From: Salivita marina
GTDB lineage: Bacteria; Pseudomonadota; Gammaproteobacteria; Pseudomonadales; Azotimanducaceae
Assembly: GCA_038144425.1 (NCBI GenBank)
Contig: JAYQNS010000004.1
Coordinates: 558,001 to 622,000, forward strand
DNA: 64,000 nucleotides
Reading direction: 5' to 3'
Shown here: positions 1 through 9,200 of the stretch, one piece after another
Position numbering within the stretch: the stretch's first letter is position 1
How the letters are laid out: each line of letters starts with the position of its first letter
Program-made: the position numbers and the translations under genes
Notes under the pieces: model-generated
What the model saw: only the letters and a program-made list of their open reading frames with translations
What the model was told of the DNA's origin: nothing
The model's database searches: none

Positions 1-833
1 ACGTCCTCGAAGGCTACGATCTCGCCGCCTCGGGCTTTGGCTCGGCCCGGACTCTGCACCTCATGGCTGAAGCGATGCGCCGGGCCTATGCCAACCGGGC
101 CCGCTATCTGGGCGACCCGGACTTCAACCCAGACATGCCCATCGCAGATCTTCTCTCGAAGGCGTACGCCACACGTGTTCGCGATTCTATTGATCGAAAC
201 GCCGCCTCCCCATCCGATCCCAGCCGCTTCAGCTGGGGCTATGAAAGCCCGGAAACCACCCACTTCTCCGTAGTGGATGGGGCGCGCAACGCGGTCTCCG
301 TAACCTATACGCTAGAGTACGGCTACGGCTCGGGGATCGTGGTTCCCGGCGCCGGCTTCCTTTTGAATAATGAAATGGGGGACTTCAACGCCAAGCCCGG
401 GCTAACGGATACCCAAGGCCTCATTGGCACGGCGCCGAACCTAGCGGAGCCGGGCAAGCGTATGTTGTCGAGCATGTCGCCCACCATCGTTGCGAAGGAT
501 GGCGCGCTGTTCATGGTCACCGGCTCTCCCGGCGGCCGCACCATCATCAATACAACCCTGCAAACCATCCTGAACGTCGTCGACCACGGCATGAATGCTC
601 AGGCAGCGGTGGACGCGGGCCGTATTCACCACCAGTGGCTACCAGACCGCATCAGCTATGAGGCGCAGCTGTTCTCTCCAGACACGGTGAAGCTCCTCGA
701 GGGGATGGGACACAAAACGCGCGCCCAGAGCCGCCAGGGGGTCGCAGAGGTCATCGTCGTTAACCCAGAAACGGGTGTGCTTGAGGGTGGCGTCGACGGT
801 CGGGCCCCAGACGGCGGCGCCGCTGGCTATTAG
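1..833 (+). CDS. ggt: Gamma-glutamyltranspeptidase, C-terminal part (5' end outside window)
   Basis: The reading frame is open from base 3 and lacks its start, so only the C-terminal half is present. It contains the TTHFSVVD motif, whose threonine is the autocatalytic processing site and nucleophile that begins the small subunit of this Ntn-hydrolase family. Further on are GAGFLLNNEMGDF and a SSMSPTIV segment that contribute to the glutamyl pocket. The enzyme is normally periplasmic and cleaves the gamma-glutamyl bond of glutathione. The stop codon overlaps the stop of the convergent membrane-protein gene by 4 bp (TTAG). Family assignment is secure; the substrate is inferred. Confidence 0.93.
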   Translation, partial: VLEGYDLAASGFGSARTLHLMAEAMRRAYANRARYLGDPDFNPDMPIADLLSKAYATRVRDSIDRNAASPSDPSRFSWGYESPETTHFSVVDGARNAVSVTYTLEYGYGSGIVVPGAGFLLNNEMGDFNAKPGLTDTQGLIGTAPNLAEPGKRMLSSMSPTIVAKDGALFMVTGSPGGRTIINTTLQTILNVVDHGMNAQAAVDAGRIHHQWLPDRISYEAQLFSPDTVKLLEGMGHKTRAQSRQGVAEVIVVNPETGVLEGGVDGRAPDGGAAGY

Positions 834-1933
834 CTCAGATTCTCGGGGGTTTCGGGCGACCGCCAGCGGCGGAGCCCCCAGACCAGCACGGGCAGGATGT
901 AAACTAGAATGAAGCCCCAGGCGAGGGTCCCATAGCCCTCGCCGATGAGCGCCACCACCCCCAGCTGACCCAGCACCGCCGCCGCCGCCAGCAGTACCAA
1001 GGCCATGGCCCCGTGACCCCAGGGAGAAAAGGGGGCGCCCTGGCGCTCCTCACGCCACCGGTCCATTCGCTCTATAAGCCCCTGCAAATCCCCCAGGGCG
1101 GTCTCGAGGAAAGTCCCCAAAAGCACTACGGAGAGGCAAAGGGTCAGAAGGGGCGCCGCGAGCACGTCGAGCAGGGCGAAGAGGGGCAGGGCTACACCGT
1201 CGTACACCCTGGGCCCGAGAGCAAGAAAGCAAAGATGAAGGGCCACGGCCGGCAAAATAGCCAGCACACCTCCTAGCGCCCCAGCGATGGCCGTATCCCG
1301 CTTTGAGCGCAGCGCTCGCGCCGCAAAGAGCACCACGGGCACGGCCGTGACGTTATAGCCCACGTAGCGCAGGGCGCTAAGCACCCAGCCTACGCCGTCC
1401 CCGGGGGTTTTGAAGGCGGACCCTAGGTTTTCCCCAAAGCGCACCCACACCACAGTGAGCAAGGCACCGAAGGCCGCGTAGAGCACAAAGCTCCAGAGGG
1501 TGAGGAGCCGCATGACCCAGGTCCGGCCGAAGAGAAGCAGGCTCACGGTCACCGCCACAAAGAGCATGGCAGACAGCACAGGGCTAAGGTCTGGTAAAAG
1601 GCGCAGCAGCATGCCCTGGCTGGCAGCGCTGATCACCCCCAGGACTAGCATTATTAGGAGCAGTAACAGCACCTCATAGCTCATCCAGAACCGACCGAGC
1701 AGCGCTTTGAAGAACGTGCGGTAGTCATAGGCGCCAGCACGGCGGGCAAGCTCAAGGGAAAGGGCGAAGACCACAGCGATACCCACCCCTGCCAGGGCAA
1801 GCCCAAGGAGTCCAGGACCAGCACCGAAACGCGTAAAGTACTCCACCACCTCCCGGCCCGTGCCGTAGCCACCGCCGATCATGACGGACTGAAGCACTGC
1901 CCCAGGAATTAGAAGACGTTGTAAATTGCGCAC
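830..1933 (-). CDS. YkvI-like (COG3949) multi-pass membrane protein, putative transporter
   Basis: This 367-residue protein is strongly hydrophobic, with about ten predicted membrane segments. It begins with a GAVLQSVMIGGGYGTGRE stretch typical of the uncharacterised YkvI/COG3949 family, which belongs to the APC/NSS-like transporter superfamily. The start is GTG, preceded by GGGAGG at 5-nt spacing. The gene is convergent with the peptidase gene and shares 4 bp with it at the stops. No substrate is known for the family. A glutathione-breakdown link with the neighbour is possible but rests only on position. Confidence 0.72.
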   Translation of the reverse strand: MRNLQRLLIPGAVLQSVMIGGGYGTGREVVEYFTRFGAGPGLLGLALAGVGIAVVFALSLELARRAGAYDYRTFFKALLGRFWMSYEVLLLLLIMLVLGVISAASQGMLLRLLPDLSPVLSAMLFVAVTVSLLLFGRTWVMRLLTLWSFVLYAAFGALLTVVWVRFGENLGSAFKTPGDGVGWVLSALRYVGYNVTAVPVVLFAARALRSKRDTAIAGALGGVLAILPAVALHLCFLALGPRVYDGVALPLFALLDVLAAPLLTLCLSVVLLGTFLETALGDLQGLIERMDRWREERQGAPFSPWGHGAMALVLLAAAAVLGQLGVVALIGEGYGTLAWGFILVYILPVLVWGLRRWRSPETPENLS

Positions 1934-1995
1934 CGATCCCTCCCAAGGCCTCGAGCATGCCTGGGAGCGACCCCTAGCGCAAAAGGAGCCGCCCC

Positions 1996-2460
1996 TTGAA
2001 CCCTCTACCCGCCGTGCAACCGAGCCACCTCCCCGCCGTCAACGCACTGATTCTGCGTGCTATTGATGGCTGGGATCTTCCCCCGCGGGTAAAACGGCTC
2101 GCCGGCCCCAGCCATTGCTACGATGAGGTCGACCTAGCCACCATGGATATTCGCTACCTCGGGGATTCGGAAAAGCTCACGGGAGTACTGGCCCTAGAAA
2201 CCGTTGGCGTAGAGGAAGCGCCGCGGCAACCCGCCTGGCGCATCCACGGCATCTACGTCACCCCCAAGGCGCAGGGTCAGGGCTTCGGCGCTCAGCTGCT
2301 GCACGATGCGCAGCGCAGCGCCCACGCCGACAGCGTAGCCTACCTGACCGTTCGAGCTCAGAAAGACGCCGTAGGCTTCTTTAAGGCGCAGGGCTTCACG
2401 CCCCTCGTTCCTGCAAACCCAGGGCTGGCCTATCCCCATCAGCTCCTCTTCCGCCTTTAG
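1996..2460 (+). CDS. GNAT-family N-acetyltransferase
   Basis: The 154-residue protein has the GNAT fold signature: IHGIYVTPKAQGQGFGAQLL is the beta4/motif A acetyl-CoA pyrophosphate loop (Q/R-x-x-G-x-G/A), followed by YLTVRAQKDAVGFFKAQGF near the end. The start is TTG, supported by an AAGGAG ribosome binding site 7 nt upstream; no ATG fits as well. It is a single gene between a divergent membrane-protein gene and the convergent pnp terminator. The acetyl acceptor cannot be told from sequence. Confidence 0.82.
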   Translation: MNPLPAVQPSHLPAVNALILRAIDGWDLPPRVKRLAGPSHCYDEVDLATMDIRYLGDSEKLTGVLALETVGVEEAPRQPAWRIHGIYVTPKAQGQGFGAQLLHDAQRSAHADSVAYLTVRAQKDAVGFFKAQGFTPLVPANPGLAYPHQLLFRL

Positions 2461-2467
2461 GAAGGCG

Positions 2468-2505
2468 AAAAAAAACCCGGCCTGCCAAGCGGCAAGCCGG
2501 GTTTT
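2468..2505. terminator. Bidirectional Rho-independent terminator between GNAT gene and pnp
   Basis: An A-run leads into AAAACCCGGC, which pairs with GCCGGGTTTT. An inner TGCC/GGCA stem caps the hairpin. Both strands have a U-tract after the stem, so it can end transcription of the convergent acetyltransferase and pnp genes. Confidence 0.85.
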
Positions 2506-2521
2506 GCAAAGGCCCTAGGCC

Positions 2522-4648
2522 TTAGGAATCAACCGCTTCGCTGTCCTCCACACCTTCTTCCTCAGGAACTTCCTTCATGGACAGCTTGATCCGGCCCCGG
2601 GCATCGACGTCAAGCACCACAACGCGCACCTGCTGGCCTTCCTTGAGGTAGTCCTCAACGTTCTCGACCCGCTCCTGGGCAATCTGCGAGATATGCACCA
2701 GGCCGTCCTTGCCAGGGATGATGTTCACGAAAGCGCCGAAGTCGACGATCTTGGACACCGTCCCAAGGTAGATCTGACCCACCTCGGCTTCAGCCGTGAT
2801 GGCTTCGATCCGGGAGATGGCCGCATCCCGGCTTTCCGCGTTCTCGCCGTACACCCGGATCAAGCCGGAGTCATCGATATCGATCTGCGCACCGGTTTCT
2901 TCCTGGATGGCTCGAATGGTAACCCCACCCTTACCGATCACGTCGCGGATCTTGTCCGGGTTCACTTCGATGGTCGCGATGCTCGGCGCATTGTCCGATA
3001 CCGCAGCCCGGGGCTCGGCGATGATCTGGTTCATCTCGTTCAAGATGTGGCACCGCGCTTCATAGGCCTGGGCCAGCGCCGTCTCCATGATCTCTTCGTT
3101 GATGCCTTCGATCTTGATGTCCATCTGCAGCGCAGTGACACCCTTAGCCGTTCCAGCCACCTTGAAGTCCATGTCGCCAAGGTGGTCCTCGTCGCCCAGG
3201 ATGTCAGTGATGACCGCGTAGCGATCCCCCTCCTTCACTAGACCCATGGCGATCCCAGCCACCTGGGCCTTGATCGGTACGCCGGCGTCCATAAGCGCAA
3301 GGCTTGTGCCACACACCGAGGCCATGGAGGAGCTGCCGTTGGACTCAGTGATTTCCGACACGACCCGCAGGGTGTAAGGGAAATCCTCCGCATTCGGAAG
3401 CACCGCCTGCACGCCGCGGCGCGCGAGGCGGCCATGGCCAATTTCCCGACGCTTCGGACCACCCATGAAACCCGCTTCCCCAACGGAGAAAGGCGGGAAG
3501 TTGTAATGGAGCATGAAGCTTTCACGATAAGTGCCTTCGAGGGCATCGATGATGGCTGCGTCCCGATTCGTCCCGAGGGTGGCGGCCACAATGGCCTGCG
3601 TTTCCCCACGAGTGAAGAGCGCGGACCCGTGGGCCTTGGCCAACATGCCGACTTCCATGGCCAGCGGGCGTACGGTTTTGAGATCACGACCGTCGATGCG
3701 GGGCGCGCCGTCGATGATGGCGTTGCGGACCACGGACTTCTCAAGGCGGCCAAAGAGGCCCTCCACGGTTTTGCTATCCGCAGCGTCTTCGCCCAGGGCT
3801 TCCCCGGCGAACTGCTCAAGGCACTGGGCCTTAAGCGCCGCCACGGCGTCCTGGCGCTCGAGCTTATCGGTGATGCGGTAGGCCGCACCCATGGGCTCGG
3901 CGAACACTTCAGCGATGCGGTCGGCGAGGGCCTGATCGATCTCCGGCGGCGTCCACTCCCAGCGCGGCTTGCCGGCTTCCGCAACGAGCGCATCGATCGC
4001 ATCGAGCACGGGCTGCATTTGCTGGTGGGCAAAGAGCACGGCACCGAGCATCTGATCTTCCGTGAGCTCTTCTGCTTCCGATTCCACCATAAGCACCGCT
4101 TGACGCGTACCAGCAACGGTCATGTTGAGGGCCGAGGACTTCAACGCTTCAAAGCCAGGATTCAGCAGATACTGACCATCGGCGAAGCCCACCCGAGCGG
4201 CAGAGAGGGGCCCGCTGAAGGGGATGCCGGAGACGGCCAGAGCGGCAGCGGCGCCGATCATGGCGATAACATCCGGATCCTGGTCCTTGTCGGCGGACAT
4301 CACGGTGCAGATGACCTGCACCTCATTCATAAAGCCCTTCGGAAAGAGCGCACGGATCGGCCGGTCGATGAGCCGGCTCGTGAGCGTTTCCTTTTCCGAG
4401 GGACGGCCCTCGCGGCGGAAGAACCCACCAGGGATTTTCCCCGCGGCGTAGGTTTTTTCCTGGTAATTCACGGTTAGGGGGAAGAAGGGCTGGCCAGGCT
4501 TGGCGTCCCTCATCCCAACCACGGTGCACAGCACGGTGGTGTTATCCATGTGCGCCATCACGGCCCCGGTGGCCTGGCGTGCAATTTTTCCGGTTTCTAA
4601 CGTGATCCGGTGATCACCCCACTGAAAACTCTTCGCAACAGCTGACAA
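2522..4648 (-). CDS. pnp: Polyribonucleotide nucleotidyltransferase (PNPase)
   Basis: PNPase degrades RNA 3' to 5' by phosphorolysis and is part of the RNA degradosome. The protein has two RNase PH domains, a KH domain (DVIGKGGVTIRAIQEETG) and an S1 domain (GTVSKIVDFGAFV, ending HISQI), with an acidic tail. The usual family length is about 700 residues. No ATG is available. The best start is TTG at 4648, 8 nt after a clean GGAGG. It gives an N-terminus MSAVAKSFQWGDH that aligns with other PNPases. A TTG 15 bp upstream at 4663 overlaps the ribosome binding site and is less likely. It is last in the rpsO-pnp transcript and follows a leader hairpin. Confidence 0.97.
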   Translation of the reverse strand: MSAVAKSFQWGDHRITLETGKIARQATGAVMAHMDNTTVLCTVVGMRDAKPGQPFFPLTVNYQEKTYAAGKIPGGFFRREGRPSEKETLTSRLIDRPIRALFPKGFMNEVQVICTVMSADKDQDPDVIAMIGAAAALAVSGIPFSGPLSAARVGFADGQYLLNPGFEALKSSALNMTVAGTRQAVLMVESEAEELTEDQMLGAVLFAHQQMQPVLDAIDALVAEAGKPRWEWTPPEIDQALADRIAEVFAEPMGAAYRITDKLERQDAVAALKAQCLEQFAGEALGEDAADSKTVEGLFGRLEKSVVRNAIIDGAPRIDGRDLKTVRPLAMEVGMLAKAHGSALFTRGETQAIVAATLGTNRDAAIIDALEGTYRESFMLHYNFPPFSVGEAGFMGGPKRREIGHGRLARRGVQAVLPNAEDFPYTLRVVSEITESNGSSSMASVCGTSLALMDAGVPIKAQVAGIAMGLVKEGDRYAVITDILGDEDHLGDMDFKVAGTAKGVTALQMDIKIEGINEEIMETALAQAYEARCHILNEMNQIIAEPRAAVSDNAPSIATIEVNPDKIRDVIGKGGVTIRAIQEETGAQIDIDDSGLIRVYGENAESRDAAISRIEAITAEAEVGQIYLGTVSKIVDFGAFVNIIPGKDGLVHISQIAQERVENVEDYLKEGQQVRVVVLDVDARGRIKLSMKEVPEEEGVEDSEAVDS

Positions 4649-4666
4649 CAGTCTATCCTCCAATAA

Positions 4667-4707
4667 GAAACGGGCCCGCTCCGCAATCCTGCGGGGCAGC
4701 CCGTTTC
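4667..4707 (-). promoter_or_regulatory. rpsO-pnp intergenic hairpin (terminator or RNase III processing site)
   Basis: On the minus strand GAAACGGGC pairs with GCCCGTTTC. An inner CCGC/GCGG stem lies within, and a short U-rich stretch follows. It ends about 19 nt before the pnp start. In Escherichia coli the same place holds the rpsO terminator and the RNase III site through which PNPase autoregulates. Position and shape match; function here is inferred. Confidence 0.7.
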
Positions 4708-4790
4708 AACAAGTGGCCGCGCATCGCGGCCGGCGTGCTTGCAAGCTCATCACCACGGGCGCCCGAGGGCCCCGATGCCTGCCCCCGCCC

Positions 4791-5060
4791 TTAGCGACGG
4801 AGACCGAGACGTTCGATGAGTTTTGCGTAGCGAGCGGTGTCCTTCTCCTTGAGATAATCGAGGAGACGACGACGCTGATTCACCATACGAATCAGGCCGC
4901 GACGCGAGTGGTGGTCCTTGGCGTGGGTCTTGAAGTGACCCTGAAGACCATTGATGTTGGCCGTCAGCAGGGCGACCTGCACTTCCGGCGAACCCGTATC
5001 CCCCTCCGCGAGCTGATATTCCTTGAGAATTTCAGCTTTCGTCTGCGCACTTAGTGCCAT
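4791..5060 (-). CDS. rpsO: 30S ribosomal protein S15
   Basis: The 89-residue protein is the exact usual length of S15 (uS15), which binds 16S rRNA helices 20-22 early in 30S assembly. Conserved S15 features are GDTGSPEVQVALLT, HFKTHAKDHHSRRGL and the C-terminal RLLDYLKEKD. It starts at ATG. It lies between truB and pnp as in other gammaproteobacteria. The 137-bp upstream gap includes a short inverted repeat (GTACCC/GGGTAC), so it probably has its own promoter. Confidence 0.98.
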   Translation of the reverse strand: MALSAQTKAEILKEYQLAEGDTGSPEVQVALLTANINGLQGHFKTHAKDHHSRRGLIRMVNQRRRLLDYLKEKDTARYAKLIERLGLRR

Positions 5061-5197
5061 GGTGTTGGACTCCGAACATGCTAGTCAGGGAAACGCCCCA
5101 TGCGGCCCCCTGGGTCACCGCGCATGATTACAGTGACGCTCTCGTGTACCCCAAAGGGTACGGTTTTAAACTCTGATTCAAGCGCATTGGCGCGCCG

Positions 5198-6190
5198 CTA
5201 TTTTCCGACGACAAGGCGCCTCGGCGCAATGCGTCCGTCATCAATTACTTCGCCCACGCCCAGGAAGGTCGGTTCGGGATTTTCCTTCAACATGAGCCGT
5301 ACCCAACCTTCCCGCGGGGCTCCCGGCACCTGCACCGCCTGCCCCTTGCTCAGGTAGTAGGCCGTGGCCTCCGGCAGCAGCACCTCCGGGAAGTGCCCCA
5401 CCCCTGCCGCCAGGGGAAGGAGAAAAGCGTCGACGGCCTCAAAGCCGCCCTCTTCCCGGGCCCTTTCCAACTGCCCCGGGGTAATCGCGTTGTCGATGCT
5501 AAAGGGGCCGACGGCGGTGCGACGCAGGGCCGTCACGTGGGCACCGCAGCCAAGGGCCTCACCAAGGTCTTCGGCAATGGAGCGCACATAGGTGCCCTTG
5601 GAACACGCAATATCCAAGGTGATGCGATCGCCCTCAAAGCCGAGCAACCGGTTCTCAAAAATCGTCACGGGGCGCGCTTCCCGCTCCACCGTGATGCCCT
5701 GCCGAGCCAGCTTATAGAGCGGCTGGCCCTGGTGTTTAAGCGCCGAATACATGGACGGCACCTGCAAGATGTCTCCTCGAAAGGCCTTTAGGGCCTCATC
5801 GAGAAGGGCTTCCGTGAGCGGCGGCACGGCGCGCGTATCAATGATCTCACCGTCGGCGTCGCCGCTTTCCGTACTTACACCCAGCCGAAGCTCCGTCCAG
5901 TAGCGCTTGTTGGAATCCAAGAGATACTGAGAAAACTTCGTGGCTTCCCCGAAGCACAAGGGCAACACGCCCGTGGCCAGGGGATCGAGGGCGCCGGTAT
6001 GCCCTGCCTTCGCCGCCCCGAAAATTCGCTTGGTCGCTTGCAGCGCGCCGTTAGACGTCATGCCTGCAGGCTTATCCAGCAAAAGAATGCCAGTGACGTC
6101 CCGGCCCCGGGGCTGGCGCGGCTTACGCCGCCCTCCGCGCTGTCGCGGCGGGCCCTTACGGTCGGGTACCGCGCCATCAACGCCGCTCAT
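5198..6190 (-). CDS. truB: tRNA pseudouridine(55) synthase TruB
   Basis: TruB converts U55 in the T-loop of tRNAs to pseudouridine. The catalytic aspartate is in HTGALDPLATG (about residue 69), followed by the conserved Tyr in KRYWTELRLG. The C-terminal part matches the TruB-C and PUA-like regions. At 330 residues it is slightly longer than usual because of a basic N-terminal stretch of about 30 residues (rich in Arg, Lys, Gly). The ATG overlaps the rbfA stop (ATGA), which implies translational coupling. Confidence 0.97.
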   Translation of the reverse strand: MSGVDGAVPDRKGPPRQRGGRRKPRQPRGRDVTGILLLDKPAGMTSNGALQATKRIFGAAKAGHTGALDPLATGVLPLCFGEATKFSQYLLDSNKRYWTELRLGVSTESGDADGEIIDTRAVPPLTEALLDEALKAFRGDILQVPSMYSALKHQGQPLYKLARQGITVEREARPVTIFENRLLGFEGDRITLDIACSKGTYVRSIAEDLGEALGCGAHVTALRRTAVGPFSIDNAITPGQLERAREEGGFEAVDAFLLPLAAGVGHFPEVLLPEATAYYLSKGQAVQVPGAPREGWVRLMLKENPEPTFLGVGEVIDDGRIAPRRLVVGK

Positions 6191-6579
6191 GCGTCGCCCT
6201 CGCGGTCCTGCTCCCGGGCCCGATCCTCTGCCAGCGCCGTATCGATGAGCTCACTCAAAGCGCCAGCACGACCCGGTAGGCTATCCCAGTGAAAGCGCAG
6301 GCGGGGCGTAACTCGAAGGGTGCTGCGCTTCGCGAGGGCCGTCCGCAGATACCCTGCGGCGCCGGCGAGTGCCTTCACTACCTCCCTCTGCCCAGCCTCA
6401 TCCCCGGCCTGCAGGGATGAGACGTAGAGGTCTGCATAGCCCAGATCTCGAGACACCCGGACCTCATTGATCGACACCATGGCCACGCGCGGGTCACGCA
6501 TCTCGCTCTGCAAAACCGTCGCCAACTCGCGCTGGATAAAGTCGGCGACGCGCTGATCGCGCCCGTATTCCTTCGGCAT
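6187..6579 (-). CDS. rbfA: 30S ribosome-binding factor RbfA
   Basis: This 130-residue cold-shock assembly factor binds the 30S subunit and helps mature the 5' end of 16S rRNA. It has the KH-type RbfA fold, with VADFIQRELATVLQ near the N-terminus, then DPRVAMVSINEV and the RVTPRLRFHWD segment. It lies between infB and truB in the conserved nusA operon and overlaps truB by 4 bp. Confidence 0.96.
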   Translation of the reverse strand: MPKEYGRDQRVADFIQRELATVLQSEMRDPRVAMVSINEVRVSRDLGYADLYVSSLQAGDEAGQREVVKALAGAAGYLRTALAKRSTLRVTPRLRFHWDSLPGRAGALSELIDTALAEDRAREQDREGDA

Positions 6580-6594
6580 AGATCCTCGCGGCGC

Positions 6595-9159
6595 TTAAAG
6601 GGAGCGCGCAATTTCCTTCACGTCAAAGACTTCGATCTTGTCCCCTTCGCGAACGTCGTTGTAATTGCGAACCCCGATACCACACTCAAAGCCGTTCCGG
6701 ACCTCCTGGACGTCATCCTTGAAGCGACGGAGCGACTCAAGCTCCCCCTCGTAGATGACGACGTCGTCACGCAACACGCGAATCTTCTTGCTGCGGTAGA
6801 TCGTACCTTCGGTGACCATGCAGCCCGCCACGGCACCAAACTTCGGAGACCGGAAAACGTCGCGCACTTCGGCGATGCCCACAATTTCTTCGCGCAGTTC
6901 CGGCGCAAGCATGCCCGACAGGGCATCCTTTAGATCGTCCAGGAGCTCGTAAATCACGCTGTAGTAGCGCAGATCGAGCCCTTCCTGTTCGATGATCTTC
7001 TTAGAGGAGGCGTCGGCCCGAACGTTGAAGCCCAGAACCACGGCTCCGGAAGCTACCGCCAGGTTGGCATCGGACTCGTTGATCCCTCCAACCCCGGAGG
7101 ACACGACCTTAACCTTCACCTCATCGTTGGACAGCTCGCCCACCGCGGCAACCAGCGCCTCCAGGGAACCCCGAACGTCGGTCTTCAACACCAAGTTGAT
7201 GGTCGGCTTTTCACCTTCGCCCATGTTGTCAAAGAAACTGTCCAGGCGAGCCGCCTGCTGCTGCTTGATCCGCGCTTCCTGGGACCGGCTCCGACGGAAC
7301 TCCACCAGTTCCTTCGCGCCCCGCTCGTTCTCCACCACGGAGAACTCATCCCCCGCATCGGGCGTTCCCGAGAGGCCGAGGATCTCAACGGGGTAGGAAG
7401 GCAGCGCATGATCCACGTTTTCGCCGGCATCGTTCACCATGGCACGCACGCGACCGTAGTGCTCCCCGGCCACAATGAAGTCGCCCTTTTTGAGGGTTCC
7501 GTTTCGCACCAGCACCGTTGCCACGGGCCCGCGGCCTCGATCGAGGCGGGATTCCACCACCGATCCCTGACCCGGCGCATCCTCCACCGCGGTGAGCTCG
7601 AGCAGCTCCGCTTGAAGCAGCAGCGCCTCGAGGAGCGTATCGATCCCCTCCCCGGTCATGGCAGAGACGTGAACGAACTGCGTATCGCCGCCCCAATCGT
7701 CCGGCACCACCTCCCGGCCCGCAAGTTCCGTCTTCACTCGTTGAGGATCGGCGCCTTCCTTGTCCATCTTGTTGACCGCAACCACGAGGGGGACGTTTGC
7801 CGCCCGAGCATGGGCCACGGCTTCTTCCGTCTGCGGCATTACGCCGTCATCTGCGGCAACAACGAGAACCACGATATCCGTGAGCTTGGCACCGCGCGCT
7901 CGCATTGCGGTGAAGGCGGCGTGGCCAGGGGTGTCGAGGAAGGAAACGGCTCCATGTCCCGTATCCACGTGGTAGGCCCCAATATGCTGGGTGATGCCGC
8001 CCGCCTCACCACTCGCCACGCGAGTTTTACGAATGTAGTCGAGAAGGGAGGTTTTACCATGGTCGACGTGACCCATCACGGTCACCACCGGTGCGCGAGC
8101 CTTACCGTCTCCCTCGATCTTCAGGGATTCGAAGTACTCCTGCTCGATGGCATCGGAGGCCACGGTCTTCGCCCGGTGACCAAACTCCTCTACGAGGAGG
8201 ATGGCGGTATCCTGATCAAGCACCTGGTTGATGGTGGCCATCACCCCCATGCCCATGAGCTTTTTAATGGCGTCGCCAGCCTTAACGGACATACGCTGCG
8301 CCAAGTCGCCAACAGCGATTGCCTCAGGCACCTCAATGTCCCGGGCCACCATTTCCGTAGGCCGCTCAAAGCTCTGGGTTTTCGGCATACCCTTCGGCGC
8401 TGCACGACGCTTACGCTCTGCAAGCCGATCTCGGGAGAGGGTACCCGCACGCTTGTTTCGTCCACCATCGCGTACCGGACCATCATCGTCCATGCGCCGT
8501 CCCTTCCGGGACCGGTCGTCGTCGTCTCGGCGCTTCACGGGCTTGCCGCCGCGCTTCTCGCTCTTCACGGTGGCCGCTTCGGCCTCCACGATGGCCGCCG
8601 CAGCCGCCCGGCGAGCCTCCTCCTCGGACACCGGCGCAGGGCTCGCCCCCGCCGGAGCCTTCGCTGCCGCTTCGACCTGAGCTTCCGCCTCGGCCTTCGC
8701 CGCTGCCTCTGCTTCTGCCTTCGCCGCGGCTTCTAGCTTCCGCCGCTCTTCCTCGGCCCGGCGCTCGATCTCCGCGGCCTGGCGCTGCGCCTCGCGCTCT
8801 GCTTCCTCTGCCTTCAGCCGAGCCAGTTCGGACTCGGCGCTTTCCGGCGCAGCGGCGGCCGTGGCATCGCGCTTCACGTAGGTGCGCTTCTTCCGCACCT
8901 CCACAGCGACGGCCTTACCCCGACCGCGGTCGGTGCGCAAAGTACTAACGGTCTTACGCTTGAGCGTAATCTTCTTCGGCCCCTCAGCCGCTTGACCATG
9001 GGCTGTCTTGAGATAGGTCAGAAGGGCTTGCTTCTGCTCCTCGGTCACCGCGTCCTCAAGGCCGCGCTGGGGCAGGCCCGCCTCTTCCATTTGCTTCAGC
9101 AAGCGCTCTGGCGGGGCGCCTACGGATTCGGCGAGTTGCTTGACGGTCACTTCTGCCAT
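6595..9159 (-). CDS. infB: Translation initiation factor IF-2
   Basis: IF-2 is the GTPase that delivers fMet-tRNA to the 30S subunit and promotes subunit joining. The 854-residue protein has an IF2-N domain (residues 1-50), a long Ala/Glu/Lys-rich coiled linker (about 90-200) and a basic Arg/Asp-rich region. The G domain follows, with VMGHVDHGKTSLL (P-loop), DTPGHAAF and NKMDKEGAD. Domains II to IV follow, with the C-terminal fMet-binding domain near the end. The linker is low complexity and creates long antisense open frames that are not genes. Confidence 0.98.
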   Translation of the reverse strand: MAEVTVKQLAESVGAPPERLLKQMEEAGLPQRGLEDAVTEEQKQALLTYLKTAHGQAAEGPKKITLKRKTVSTLRTDRGRGKAVAVEVRKKRTYVKRDATAAAAPESAESELARLKAEEAEREAQRQAAEIERRAEEERRKLEAAAKAEAEAAAKAEAEAQVEAAAKAPAGASPAPVSEEEARRAAAAAIVEAEAATVKSEKRGGKPVKRRDDDDRSRKGRRMDDDGPVRDGGRNKRAGTLSRDRLAERKRRAAPKGMPKTQSFERPTEMVARDIEVPEAIAVGDLAQRMSVKAGDAIKKLMGMGVMATINQVLDQDTAILLVEEFGHRAKTVASDAIEQEYFESLKIEGDGKARAPVVTVMGHVDHGKTSLLDYIRKTRVASGEAGGITQHIGAYHVDTGHGAVSFLDTPGHAAFTAMRARGAKLTDIVVLVVAADDGVMPQTEEAVAHARAANVPLVVAVNKMDKEGADPQRVKTELAGREVVPDDWGGDTQFVHVSAMTGEGIDTLLEALLLQAELLELTAVEDAPGQGSVVESRLDRGRGPVATVLVRNGTLKKGDFIVAGEHYGRVRAMVNDAGENVDHALPSYPVEILGLSGTPDAGDEFSVVENERGAKELVEFRRSRSQEARIKQQQAARLDSFFDNMGEGEKPTINLVLKTDVRGSLEALVAAVGELSNDEVKVKVVSSGVGGINESDANLAVASGAVVLGFNVRADASSKKIIEQEGLDLRYYSVIYELLDDLKDALSGMLAPELREEIVGIAEVRDVFRSPKFGAVAGCMVTEGTIYRSKKIRVLRDDVVIYEGELESLRRFKDDVQEVRNGFECGIGVRNYNDVREGDKIEVFDVKEIARSL

Positions 9160-9200
9160 CTGACTTCTCCGGAAATTCTGTTCCTAGGCAACGGCAGGGC

